64,000 nucleotides of DNA, from assembly GCA_963922205.1 (NCBI GenBank), contig CAWUHX010000078.1:682001-746000 (forward strand). The letters are read 5' to 3'. Made by a program: the position numbers and the translations under genes. The notes below the pieces were generated by a model. It was not told the origin of the DNA. It did no database searches and saw only the letters and a list, made by a program, of their open reading frames with translations. Within the stretch, counting starts at the first letter, position 1. Each line of letters begins with the position of its first letter. This DNA comes from Romanomermis culicivorax (taxonomy: Eukaryota > Nematoda > Enoplea > Mermithida > Mermithidae). Positions 53,879-64,000 of the stretch are shown here, piece by piece.

Positions 53879-56605
53879 TTGCATTAAGGAAAGCTAATTA
53901 GTGGAGCATTACCTCTGTATTTTTTCAATATGGAAGATTATGGACCTTACAAAATATCGACAATCAACTTTACTGAAATAGGAGCGTTTGGCGCATCCGA
54001 ATCATTTTTATCTCTTCCAGAAGAACAAATCTGTTAGATTAGCCGAATAGCCGATGGTACCTGTAATATCATTTTTCATAATCAATTCATTAATTTTGTT
54101 TTGCACTAAAGTATTAAATCTGTAAGTTCCAAATTACAACGTAAATACAGAATTGCAAAAAACAACACTCGGTGTAACGGGATTATTATAAAAGAGGAGC
54201 CTTTCATGAAATTTTGCATTGGTCGGAATATCGGGAATTTAATGCATTAGTCGGGGTAACGGGGTGATCGGGATAAAGGGATGGTCGGGATAAAGGGACA
54301 GTCGGGGTAAGGGGACACAACGGTTTATTCGCGCTAGAACTTTTTTCTTTTGGGGGGCTTATATGGAAAAAATATACTTTAGCTAAGAGCGGGATCGTAT
54401 ACCAAGCTCCAAATATTGGTTAAATTTACAGCTTTTGATAGACAAACTTTCTCATGTTACATGTGTCTAATAGCAATAGGATAGAAAAAAGATTATCTCG
54501 ACTGATCTGTTATGTAAATATGAGTATCTTTGGCTTAGTCAGAAAATAATCGAGCTCATGCCCTTATAATTTTATTACTATTCAACCCAAATGTATTTTT
54601 CATATAGATTTTATCGAAATTTGCATCGGAAGCGAGCAATGAGGAAAGTGATGCCCAATATGTTGTAATTTGGGATTTGAAATATATATAAAGTTGTTCA
54701 ATTTAGTATGACTAATCCAAGCATATGCTTCTGGAACAAGTTGGAGTAAGCGTCAAATCATCCATAGAGCAACTTACTCAATTTATATTGTGAACCAGTC
54801 AGGCTGTCAGTTTTTATGCGTCGAATTTTCCCACAATCTACATTTTCTTGACCTAGATCTAAAAAATGTATAGTTTTCATATGACGAATTCATAGTGGAT
54901 TTGAACGAGGATTGCATGAATAAGGCAATTGCTCTAACATCGCTATGGAGTATAGCAAGCAGTCATGTATGAGAATGATTATAAGGAAGTATATTGTCAC
55001 TTACAAAATGATTTTACCATTAATGCTTTCAGCCCCGTTGTTTCATCCATTGTTTGTTTGACTCTAGCATGCCTCACACAGTTGTAATCATCATGTTTGA
55101 CGTCCGCGATGCAAACTGAACGCAGAAAAATAGTTTAGAAATTTCCATCCGTGTTAAGATGTTCGAAAAAGCAGTTGATGTTTGACCCACAACTTGATCA
55201 TTGTAAAACTAGCATTTTCGCAGATTAGTAAATTGCTACAATCTATTTTTCCCAAATGAGCCTCGGAAAGAAAAAAAAGATGTTCAGGCAATACTGAACA
55301 ATCTGCATATGCAACCGCATTTTTTCTCAGATTGACTGTAGCAGTTAGAACCAAACATGCACGTGGAAGGTTAGGGGGTGTTGACCTCCCAAGCACATTT
55401 TACTTGACCCTCAGCGAATTCTCGTTAACCCTCAGCGTATTCGACCCCATAGCAATGATCGAGAAGATAATGAAGAAAAGTGAATAAGAGAGAAGACGTC
55501 GTAGGAATGAAAGTGATGTTTTATTTTAAAGATTCTTCTAAACAAAGCACTCTTGATTCCAAAGAAGTAACATTAAAACTTAATCAAATGCTGATATAGC
55601 AAATAGTTTCGCACATTTGAAGAATTTAGGTTGAAAAATATGCTGCTTGGATGTTAGAAGACCTTCCTTTTCGTTTTCGAGAAAGAAGAAAAAAATCTAT
55701 CCTACCCTTTGTCCTGTCTGACCATTAGCAGAATTTCTATGTTATGCATGTGTGGTATGTAGTATGCATAATCATCTCGTGTTTCAGGAATTATCCGCAT
55801 TTTTTTGCGTTCTGAGGCTCATTTGAAAATGAACGGAGTACAATAAGCGCAATCGATTATATTTTTCTCATTGGAACTACACGTCGTTTTTCTCAAAATG
55901 CTTATACAACATGAAACCAGGAAGCAAGTACTATTTCGTATTTTTGTAATTTTCCGCTATACCACACGTTATATAGAGTTGCAAATTTTCTAGTGACTAC
56001 ACCTAAAATTTTTAAGCGAAAAGCCCTACAGTAAACTCTACGTAAAAACGATTTTGAAGACGCCAATTATTTATATCATTTTTTGATTTACAAGCATTCT
56101 ATGAAAAATAGACATTAGTTATCAATTTTGATGAATCGATCAAGAATACGCAGATTATATTCTCAATTATGTATTGCACCAAAGTTCGTGTTACAGGACC
56201 CAATAACACAAATTCATTTACATCCTGTGACAAAAGCATAAAAAGGGGTTACAGGTAATCTATGAACCTATTGGCATTGTAACAGGATAATCTGATCTTA
56301 TTATAAAATCCTTCAAAAGCTCTCATTTGGACAGTAAGAAACCGTGAGAAAACATTTTTTATATCTCGCAACAAGCTTTTCTGCGACACTGTAGTTCGTG
56401 AGGTCAGTTTCCGTACGATAAAATCTTACTTACATAGGATTTTTAAACTCTTATTCTCGCATTGCTGCCACGTTTCATTAGCATAAATGACCGTATGGTT
56501 TTCCGCTCCGGGCAAGTTACAATTTATATAATTGGGATGTTGTTGGGCAAATGAGCAGAATATGATACTAATCCCAGGAATAATCAGTTTCAACAGAACG
56601 CTCAT
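48794..56605 (-). CDS. secreted cysteine-rich protein with Ser/Thr-rich and acidic tail (paralog 2)
   Basis: Nine exons give an open 391-codon product: 56434-56605, 55005-55115, 54778-54858, 50482-50520, 50315-50416, 50208-50261, 50057-50146, 49735-50004 and 48794-49050. Every intron is phase 1. The N terminus has a hydrophobic signal peptide (LLKLIIPGISIIFCSF). The Cys-rich body follows: GAENHTVIYANETWQQC, DDYNCVRHARVKQTMDETTG, ENVDCGKIRRIKTDSLTG, GFTCKDGRFNLD, CMIKMGDKYQC and KWTVDPQFCDEFSKDP. After CNIGL a Thr/Ser-rich linker begins, then an acidic Tyr/Asp stretch and a last module with five Cys (NICICAINEAYTKYMLCHG...SCDLKRNC). Intron 3 is 4.3 kb and full of repeats. It is paralogous to the gene at 59.4-63.4 kb. 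The function is unknown; it is probably extracellular. Confidence 0.65.
51190..51258 (-). other. tRNA-like remnant (possible SINE head)
   Basis: The minus strand reads ttggctcaattgcttagagc, an A-box and D-arm like those of the tRNAs at 61.6-61.9 kb, followed by a degenerate B-box (agtttgtgacc). The arms do not fold properly, so it is a pseudogene or SINE fragment. Confidence 0.35.
51541..52415. mobile_element. foldback-like element built of GGTC-type repeats
   Basis: The left arm (about 51541-51655) and right arm (about 52285-52415) are imperfect inverted copies; both contain ggtctcagac(t/c)atag(a)ttttcg and an outer (c/t)cacggtcc. The interior has a 75-bp tandem duplication (about 51822-51935, acgtggtc(a/g)gagtggtaattt). 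No coding capacity is present. Confidence 0.5.
52489..52735. repeat. palindromic MITE copy 2
   Basis: Ends ttgtctgttttttacaaaat and (inverted) ...gcattttaagaaaaacagac. The interior contains gacaaaaaacagcactgtcg and, inverted, tcctatatgatctactgttt. It is 247 bp, in intron 3 of paralog 2. Confidence 0.65.
53540..54323. mobile_element. foldback-type element with minisatellite arms
   Basis: The left arm consists of 15-base units (CCCTTTATCCCGACC and variants) at about 53551-53620 and again at 53640-53730. The right arm (about 54222-54310) is the same units inverted. The outer ends also pair (ttgtgt at 53541, acacaa at 54315-54320). Flanks cttattcg (53532-53539) and tttattcg (54324-54331) match at 7 of 8 bases, a plausible 8-bp duplication. 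Short plus-strand frames reading YPDRPF-type repeats are by-products of the array. Confidence 0.6.
53823..53877. repeat. (AT)n microsatellite
   Basis: An uninterrupted AT dinucleotide run of about 27 units lies inside the foldback element between its arms. Confidence 0.95.
55888..56115. repeat. palindromic MITE copy 3
   Basis: It shares tttttctcaaaatgcttata, gcaagtactatttcgta and the closing gatttacaagcattctatg with the family. It lies in intron 1 of paralog 2. Confidence 0.55.
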
Positions 56606-57860
56606 CGTTACAAATGAAACTTGGTCTGTACCACGGAATGCTTCTGTTCTAAATGAGCAAAGCTACAAAGTTTCTGCTGTGAAGCAAGAATATGTTCAGC
56701 TGTGCGATCGGGTGACATTGGTCATCAAAATTTCTATCTTTGATCTTTGATTGACATTATGTGTCACATGAAGCAAACAACAAGCTATGGAGCATTAGCA
56801 AAACTAGTCTGCCTACAAACACACACACACACACACGAAGTGTTATCAGGAGGTCACGCCATTTTAGTATAAAGCGAAAAATATCCAACAGGATAATAGA
56901 TATTAGGGCACGATTAACAATCGTAACAAGGAAGTTCAGGACCCACTTTCATCGAATACATATGAACAGCGTCTGGGCTGCACCTTTACCTGCAGCAACT
57001 AAACTTTATGGGACCAGTTAAGGATGCAACTCAACTTTCTTGATATACCATGTGTGGGAGCTAAGCTGCACCTCTGTGGCCGTCAATGCATAGTTAGGCT
57101 GCTTAAGGAAGTATCTTGATGAAACCGGCGCCCTGAATGAAGTGAACACAGATTACCGAAACTTACCGTTCATAACTTCTTCAAGAATTGGGATGTTGTT
57201 CGTTTATGATTGGTGCCTATTGCTGTGCTCAGAAGCAAATGTCTAGTGGTGTAGAAAGAGAGTTCGTCATACAAATTTGGTCAAAATAAGCAAAAAACAT
57301 TCCATAGAGCGGTAGATAATTGTTGAAATAACATCATTTTGCGGCTTAGTCTGCATTTCTTTAATCATTTCCGACCATGGCCAAAAGGTCGATGATTTTA
57401 AAACTCCAAACCTCTGCCAAAACACGTCCATGTCTTTTTAAAACCGGGCTGCAAATAACTTTGACTGTCCAGCAACCTAATATAGCACAAATAATTTAAT
57501 GAATGTCAGGCTGAGCTGGCGAAGTGTGAAAAATAACTGACTGTAAACTGAATGTTTATGACTAGTCATAATGCCTCGGTATGAGTCCTTCAAAACGATC
57601 AAGAAAAATCACGTCAAATAAATTTTTGAACGATAAAAATTCCATCCTGAAAGTGTTATCATCATTGAGTACAGCCACGCATGTGATTTTTTTCATGGAT
57701 TTTTAAATGATTTTTATGCTCTTGAAAATTTGTCGAGTTTGTTTCACGTGAGAAACACATCAACTGTATTCCATTCATTTTAAAATGAGACTCGCGACAT
57801 AGTAGAGAAATGTTCTTGTAGTTGAAAAATCTAAAGCACACGTGAACATCTCCGCTAGCT
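56606..57860. other. spacer between the two paralogs
   Basis: No supported exons. A (CA)n run lies at 56818-56836. Short plus-strand frames (56532-57021) lie opposite the start of paralog 2 and lack splice or domain support. Confidence 0.4.
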
Positions 57861-58090
57861 GTATAGTCCGTCTTTTAAAATATTAGTTTAAACCGGAAAG
57901 TAACAAAAATAATAGTCGAGATCGTTTACACATAGCTTTTGCAACGTTATTTTCCTCCAAAAATGTTAACAGTCAGTTGAGCCCACAAATATCCAGTCCT
58001 GTCCGACGTAGTTCAACAGAAAATTGTAGAATACAAAATTGATTTCTACTTTTATTACAAGCATTTCAAAATAAAAAAACTGTCTATGTA
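57861..58090. repeat. palindromic MITE copy 4
   Basis: It starts ctgtatagtccgtcttttaa and ends ...caagcatttcaaaataaaaa. The interior includes aatagtcgagatcgttta and agttgagcccacaaatatcc, as in other copies. Confidence 0.55.
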
Positions 58091-58140
58091 CTACATTCAA
58101 TTTGGGGAAAAATAGTGTCCGCGAACGTAGATTTTTTCTC

Positions 58141-58392
58141 AACATAGATGTTCCTTTATACTTTGCTTTTTCCGACGGAATGGATCGTCAACAGCTTGAA
58201 ACGTTTGGCCTGAAAATCCGCTTTCGGTCGGAAAGGAAAGTATAACTGCACTTTTACGGAAAACGACCGACGATAACCTCCAACCGAATTTCCCTTTCAT
58301 TCGATTACGTTCCGTTGATTGCATTCCGTTCCGTTCCGTTCTGTTCCGTCGGAAAAAGCAAGTATGAATGAGCCTTGAGTCCCATCTATGTT
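58141..58392. mobile_element. 252-bp MITE with TTCCG-rich inverted repeats
   Basis: The outer ends aacatagatg (58141-58150) and catctatgtt (58383-58392) are perfectly inverted. A second 16-bp perfect pair, gctttttccgacggaa and ttccgtcggaaaaagc, lies inside. A short (TTCCG)n run precedes the right inner arm. It is non-coding. Confidence 0.65.
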
Positions 58393-59445
58393 TTTTCGCA
58401 AAAAACGGAAGCAAGCGATTTACTCTTGAAGTAATGCAGCAATTTTAGTATACAATAAATTGCAAGGTAGATATCGACATTGTCAATCGAAAGATATCAG
58501 GTATCAACTGTGCGCTACAAGTATCAACCGCGTGCTTGGCTTTGACGCAAGAAATGTACGACGCTTACAAAATAGCTGATGTTTCCAATGCTATGCAGAT
58601 TCACTGCATAGAACTCGTCAAGATCTTTCTTGCGCACGGCGAAAATAAGAAATTCTCTCGATTTGGATTGTTGCAGTCACTTGCGACAGTTTCGACAAAA
58701 AAGTTACAGATGGGCCTTTAAAAGTTCATCTATACTTTTTGGCCAAAAACCTAAGCTATTTGCGCTCGAAGTGTGAATTGGTATATAATAGATCGTGAGA
58801 TCATAAGGTAGGCATGGAAATTTCCAATCCAACGTGTTCAGCAAATATCTACTGAGTGTCGACTATGCTTTGACGAAAATAACGTAAGATGAGCAAGTTA
58901 GATGCTTACAACACAGCGGGCTGGTTTCATCAGAGACTAATGTTCCAGCGACAGATTGTGAATAACATACGCATCAAGCTCTTCATGGAGTCGATGAATA
59001 TATTAAGAGGATTTTTAAATTTCAACGAATCTATCACGTGTATTTCTAAATTTATGTATCAATCATATGGGTTTTTGAGAGATAAATTGGGTGACGTAAC
59101 ACAACTGAATACTTTTGTGCTAATTTTACTACGAATGAAGTCAATAACTTTCCGTGTGCAATGCTTGTTTTCTTTTTCATAATCAGTAGTTTCCTTCTCA
59201 AGAATTGCCCCATTATTTTTCAAAATGTGTCAAGATGGAAACACTACGATCAAAATCTATAGAAAATTTGACTCTGAATCTTTATCTCCTTCTGAGAGGA
59301 AATTTTCTGATCTGCCCACACATGCACGCCGACGACATATAGTATATAAGAACAAGGGTGTAGATTCATACAACAATAAAAAACAAGAATTACAAAAAAC
59401 TGAAACAATTCCATTGTATATCAATTTTGTTCTGCCTTCCCCACA
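58393..59445. other. intergenic DNA with a diverged tandem duplication
   Basis: About 58400-58620 and 58735-58960 share order and similarity (catctat...tgaagt/cgaagt, then gacgaa/gacgc and a plus-strand frame with (L/Y)DA-type starts: 58536-58721 and 58889-59182). The two short frames could be weak paralogous genes, but neither has a recognisable domain or clear splice sites. Confidence 0.3.
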
Positions 59446-62400
59446 TTAGAGGCCAGCGTTACACTCTGTGAAACATAGACAAATTGTCAGAATCATATTT
59501 CCAGCATTAAATCTGATAAACAATCATACCCTTGAGAGCCGCCTGATAGTTCGGCAAATAGGTAGCCGGGCTAGCTGCGAAATTTTTGCAAAAATTTTTG
59601 ATATTCCATTGAGAAGCTGAAAAATAAATTTGAAATGTTTGATCAGTGGCAGTACTCATGATTACAATGCGAACCCTGAGCCATACTCAATGGACGATAT
59701 TTTTCGGTTCCAATTCCCAAACTAATAATATGCAAATGGCATCGTTTCTTACACATCTTAAAGGGCTTCAACATCTTTTTGTGTTATTTTTATTTCACGT
59801 TCAATATTTTATTTGACCTTTTCATGAATTTTGAGTAATTTTTGATACAAAAACGAAATTCGAAAAAATTGATTTCTTGTTGAACATCAAATTAACGTAC
59901 TGGTTCGGAATATGGAACTATATATTGTTTTTTCAATAAAATGCTTTTAATATGAAAAATATATAATGTAATGACTAAAATTGCTTACGCAAATCCATAA
60001 AATTTCTCAGGTCAAGTTGAATGTTCCGACAATTTTTTAGTTACAGTTCCATATGCTGATAGGCAGAAAATAACAGATATTAAAAATGTTTTTCGGTTTC
60101 ATTATTTATAAGCCTTCTTTTCAAAGAAAAACACTTTGGAATCATTGTGGCATAGAGTACAGCGTTGCGTACCATTCTGCAGACTTTACATACCTGAAAA
60201 TTTTTCTTTCGGGACACATTTGAATTTTTCTTGGAAGTTGATCATGCAGCCTAAAAACAAATACACGAACTCAAAGGGGGGAAATTGGAGGGAAAAAGAC
60301 AGCTGAGAAAAACCAAATGTAAAAAATACATCGAAGGTCTGAAATATTTGGGTAGATGAAAACTGTTTTTTCATCCAGATCGATTCAGATTTCGTGAAAA
60401 TGCAAGGCTTTGATAAAGTTTTAGTTCTAAAACAGAACCGTTTGATATTTAAATCTTGCTCTGAGATTTAGGATATTACTTCGAATTTCGAATTGACCAT
60501 TTTTGCACCCGTAAACGCTTCCGGTATCGTCGATGTATAAAGCTTTATGGAATTTCATATGGCACAATTCATTTTGGGGGCTGGCTAAAAATTATTCGAA
60601 AGTCACGCTTGTATAGCCATCATGTGATCTTAAACTCACTCAAATCTAGCGGTTTTTCATCTAGATCGGTCACGCAGCCTAAAAAAACATTTCGTCAGAA
60701 ATTTGAAGTATTTTTCAGGTTCGAAAAATTCGCATTTTTACGCATTTTGTATGCCGAACCGGTCAATCGTTCCGGTCTTTCGCGCTTCAGTTTACCACAA
60801 TCGATGAAATTTCGTTCGCTGCCACTCAAATCTGAAGTAATTTCCACCTCAAAGTTTGTAGCACAGAATGTGGCATTATGAAATATTCTTACAGTAGGCT
60901 TTGGCGAAATACCATTTGAATCCAGTGGTTTCGTCGATGGTTTTTTTTACTCTGGCGTGGCGGACGCAGTTGTAACCGCTCTCGGTATCAGCAACGCAGA
61001 CTAAAAAGATACGACTACATCTACAAAAATTTTTGTTTTTAAGCTTCTAACTGGAAAGCATGTACTATATCATATTTTTATGATTTTCTAATGAACCATG
61101 TTCCTAATATGAGTTGAAATTTATGAGCCTACAAAGCTAACCTTTGATAATATCCTGAGTAAAATATTCATTGGTAAAAGCTTGTGTAAATGAACGACGG
61201 GGCTAATTTTTTTTTGCTTTTCAATTTGGAAGAATTTTATTCAAGATCAGACAACAGGGCAATATCCTCACGGATATTATTGTAGATCACAGAATATAGG
61301 AAAATTACGGTTAAAACTATGTTGTAAGTGCTGCTCCATTATGAAAATTACAAGTTCGATTCAACACTATGACCAACAATCTATTACCTCATTACTCGAC
61401 TTTTAATTTCTGATGCCATAGGGCTTTGGCCAATTTTGTGATATCCAACACTTGTATCATCAAGTTTTTTGCCAAATACCAAACATTCTATCGACTTTTC
61501 AGGTATTCTGCACTAATCGACTAATCAATACTATATTCCATTCATTTTGAAATGATCGATGCTGCGCTCTCATTGTTGAGAGTGGCCGATGTAGCCACCT
61601 CAACTACGAACTGTTGCAAAAAGAGAGCGCCTTTCCAGCTTCTCGGTTGGCTCAGTTGGTTAGAGCGTGCGGACGGTAGCCGCAAGGTGCCGGGTTCAAG
61701 TTCCGGGCCGAGCCCAACTTTTACTGAAGCCCGAAGTAGCTGGAACAGGTTGCCTCAACACTGGTGGCCCTTGAAGGTCCGTCAAACTCGACGGCGGAGG
61801 GATGTTGAGAGTGGCCAAAGCCGCCACCTCAGCTACGAATTATTGCAAAGAGAGCGACTTTCCCGCTGCTCGGTTGGCTCAGTTGGTTAGAGCGTGTGGA
61901 CGGTAGCCGCAAGGTTCCGGGTTCAAGTCCCGGACCGAGTCTAACCTTTACTGAAGCCCCGAGTAGTAGGAACAGGTTGTCTCAACACCATGAAAGTAAG
62001 TTACATACAGAAAAAAACTAGTAATTTTATTACTGTAATCAATAAAAGCATATTTCCTTCAGTGAGCGGCAACAAAACAACGAAAAATTTATTTCAATAA
62101 CGAGGTTAAGTGGTGTAAGTTTCCCGAGTAGCATTCACAAATCTTTGCAGATCTTTCCAAATCGACATTAGATAAACATAATGTCTTTTTAATGATTTTA
62201 TCCTTTCTCTTTCTAATGAAGAAATTCAGCGTTTTTATACAATATAAAATATTTCACGAAGTAAAATTTAGATATCAAGATGAACTTACTTTTTTGCTTT
62301 TTTCTGCATCTATTTTAAAATAAATGGGCAATAGTATTTTCCTACGATGGTATCCCTCTTAAAAAAGGATTCAGGCCCCCTAGCCATCTTTAATTGAACT

Positions 62401-63357
62401 TTTTCGATCCTTCTCAATCTTATGTCCAATGACTTTCATTTTTAATGTAAAAATGGTCCACTTGGCTATGTCAGCGTTGGGGATGAATTTTAGATCATTA
62501 TTTTCATACGTCCGCTTGCTAATTCTACAGTTTTTTTGTCAGAATTATTTTTCATGATTTCTCATCTGTAAGATGACCCTAAATTTTTAATCAATCCATA
62601 ATAGAACGAAAATATTAAACATCCACTATTTTAGAATTGCATTCCAACCAAATCAGCTGTTCGATCAAATTTTTTACTGAATCAAACGAGAAAGATCATT
62701 CTAAAATGACTAAAATGACTTTTGAAATCGAGCGATGTTTTAGGGCCATCAGAGGTTAAATAATGGAAAAGAAAGGGGCTTGCACTCTAACGAGCAGACT
62801 AGCCTAGAATTATTTTATTTGTAAATTTTAAATTTAGAAGCATTTAATAAACAGCTAACCATATCAATAAAGATTTTCAGGTGTAAATTCGGAGAAAGCA
62901 GAAGAAAGATAATCTTAGGTTTTTTACAAAATGCTTATAAATCGGGAAATGACAGAAATTAGTTGACTCAAAGTTTTTACGACATAATTTTTCTCCAAAA
63001 AATGCTAGTTTGGTTGAGTGAGCTCACAAAATTTCAGTCCTGGGTGACATATGGTTCAGCTGAAAATCGTAAAAATTTTAAATAGCATTGACTTTTCACT
63101 ATTATTACTTACAAGTATTTAAAGAAAAACAGATAACTGAAAATTATAATTTACAAAGCTCTTCCGCTTTGTGCCATCTTAGACAACTTACACAGAATTT
63201 CTAATTTCTTATCTTTGCATTGTTGCCAAGTTTCGTTGGCGTAAATAACGGTCAAATTTTCGGCGCCGGCCAATTGGCAATTGACGTACTCCGGATGGTG
63301 GTTATATGCGACGGCCGAAACGACGAAAATTAAACTGACGATCAACCTGGAAAGCAT
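59446..63357 (-). CDS. secreted cysteine-rich protein, 222 aa (paralog 1)
   Basis: Eight exons join in one frame: 63192-63357, 60893-61000, 60742-60831, 60640-60678, 60480-60584, 60194-60250, 59530-59616 and 59446-59465 (TAA). All seven introns are phase 1 with GT...AG borders. The start gives a clear signal peptide (MLSRLIVSLIFVVSAVA). The mature part has GAENLTVIYANETWQQC, SGYNCVRHARVKKTIDETTG, RNFIDCGKLKRERPERLTG, CVTDLDEK, LCHMKFHKALYIDDTG, VYGCKNGQFEIRSCMI and WNIKNFCKNFAASPATYLPN, and ends ECNAGL. Each exon has a same-order counterpart in paralog 2; several are equal or near-equal in length. It has two N-glycosylation sites near the start. The family is not recognised; a secreted, disulfide-bonded role is inferred. 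Confidence 0.75.
61026..61250. repeat. palindromic MITE, degraded copy
   Basis: It shares ctggaaagcatgtactatat and tttatgattttctaatgaac with the 245-bp family; the right half is degraded. It lies in intron 1 of paralog 1. Confidence 0.4.
61641..61714 (+). tRNA. tRNA-Thr(GGT)-like gene or pseudogene, copy 1
   Basis: A cloverleaf folds: acceptor TCTCGGT/GCCGAGC (one mismatch at the end pair), D-arm GCTC/GAGC with AGTTGGTTA loop, anticodon stem TGCGG/CCGCA with loop ACGGTAG, five-base variable region, and T-arm CCGGG/TCCGG with TTCAAGT. The anticodon would be GGT, but position 33 is C instead of T. GGT is unusual for eukaryotic Thr tRNAs, so it may be a tRNA-derived repeat. It lies inside an intron of the minus-strand paralog 1. 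Confidence 0.5.
61868..61941 (+). tRNA. tRNA-Thr(GGT)-like gene or pseudogene, copy 2
   Basis: It is the same fold as the copy 227 bp upstream, with a better acceptor stem (GCTCGGT/ACCGAGT, one wobble) and T-stem (CCGGG/CCCGG). The anticodon loop is again ACGGTAG with C33. The flanks are also duplicated (gttgagagtggcc... before; actgaagccc...gaacaggttg after), so the unit was copied as a block. Confidence 0.5.
61942..62914. other. intron 1 of paralog 1, no further gene seen
   Basis: AT-rich DNA without supported ORFs or RNA genes, lying between the tRNA-like units and a MITE copy. Confidence 0.4.
62915..63133. repeat. palindromic MITE copy 5
   Basis: It shares ttttttacaaaatgcttata, agtgagctcacaaaatttca and the closing acaagtatttaaagaaaaac with the family. 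It ends only about 60 bases from exon 1 of paralog 1. Confidence 0.6.
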
Positions 63358-64000
63358 TGCGCGCGCGGAGGGAGAAATTAGATGCAGGAAAAATCTGAAA
63401 TACGACCGCTCAGGTTTTCTAACAAATAGGAAAGATTCTACGCTGTGGAAAAAATGGCCGAAGTGGACAGAGGAATGACCCTTTAAAAGAGATCAAAGAG
63501 CGGCTTAGAAGAAAAAGGCGGCTGTGAGATATTGAGGTCCTGAAAATTATGCCATAAAAAACAGAAGGGCTGAGATAATGACTGACCATAAAACAGGAAG
63601 AATAATATCGGCCCGTCTGCTCAAAGGACAAAGAATATTGTCTGTGAAATAAAACAGGTGAAAAACACAAGTTTCACTGCTGCTTTTAGATGAACGCTCA
63701 GACAGTGCTTATCAGATCGTAAAATGTGCTCGCAGTAAACAATGGAAAAAGAAGTCATTTGACTGCAGTCTTGTTCAAACAGTGATGTCTTCATAAATTC
63801 AAGAGATAAGAAAATAGCACATGGTTTCTTATGACGCGGGGACGAAAACGAACGCAAAAATTCAAAATTATCCAAAGTGGCATGACAAGTGATCCGAAAA
63901 CTAGTGCAGCGGAACCTGACCAGTTTCGAATTGAGTCCGGATTCTTTCTGGATCAATTCCGAATGGCTTTCCAAAGTTAAAATCGGAATTTGGTTTTTCA
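63358..64000. other. upstream region of paralog 1, no gene seen
   Basis: It would contain the promoter of the minus-strand paralog 1, but no clear TATA box or other signal stands out. The open frames on both strands lack domain or splice support. Confidence 0.35.

Noticed and set aside
53560-54310. Possible CRISPR array
   Set aside because: The repeats are direct 15-base tandem units without unique spacers, in an animal genome; a foldback transposon explains them better.
63151-63191. Read-through C terminus of paralog 1 exon 1 (ending QSGRAL)
   Set aside because: It lies beyond a GTAAGTTG donor, and the spliced model matches paralog 2 exon for exon.

Overview
This is repeat-rich, AT-rich DNA from a small animal, most likely a nematode. 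The evidence is introns of about 45-125 bases with TTTCAG/TTTTAG acceptors, a relic Polinton/Maverick whose genes also carry short host-style introns, several Ty3-type LTR elements, hAT and mariner-type DNA transposons, and lineage-specific secreted protein genes. The nematode call is inference. Nothing bacterial is present.

Layout. 1-1.4 kb: the last three exons of a small membrane-protein gene. 2.28-3.13 kb: a shrunken hAT element. 3.19-23.6 kb: two nested Ty3/gypsy-type elements, both on the minus strand. Outer element A (3191-23614, LTRs of about 806-809 bp, CTTG target duplication) is an old copy with an unusual order: gag and its zinc knuckles are fused in frame to a viral-type envelope glycoprotein, then come a UGA, protease, RT, RNase H and integrase. 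Inner element B (4495-15693, 593-bp LTRs with 6 differences, CAAC duplication) landed inside A's integrase. B has a 545-bp inversion in gag, damaged pol, and an intact 1638-codon third ORF carrying a DEDDy-type 3'-5' exonuclease signature.

26.3-40.3 kb: a decayed but nearly complete Polinton/Maverick. On the minus strand it has major capsid protein, a basic virion protein, minor capsid protein, adenovirus-type protease, chromodomain integrase, two conserved small proteins and packaging ATPase. On the plus strand are an acidic ORF and the protein-primed DNA polymerase, diverging from a central promoter region. A mariner-type element with perfect TIRs split the last codons of the ATPase. Two copies of a long dispersed repeat lie in the same orientation on either side (24.3-25.6 and 42.2-43.9 kb), and two minisatellites lie at 41-42 kb.

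45-63.4 kb: the host gene region, all on the minus strand. It holds a Pro/Tyr/Ser-rich multi-exon gene (45.05-48.06 kb) and two paralogous genes for secreted cysteine-rich proteins (48.8-56.6 and 59.4-63.4 kb). Their exons could be joined through matching reading phases; every intron is phase 1. Introns are loaded with small inverted-repeat elements: a roughly 245-bp palindromic MITE family, two foldback-like elements and others. Two tandem tRNA-Thr-like sequences sit in an intron. All identifications are from reading the sequence; no database search was made.
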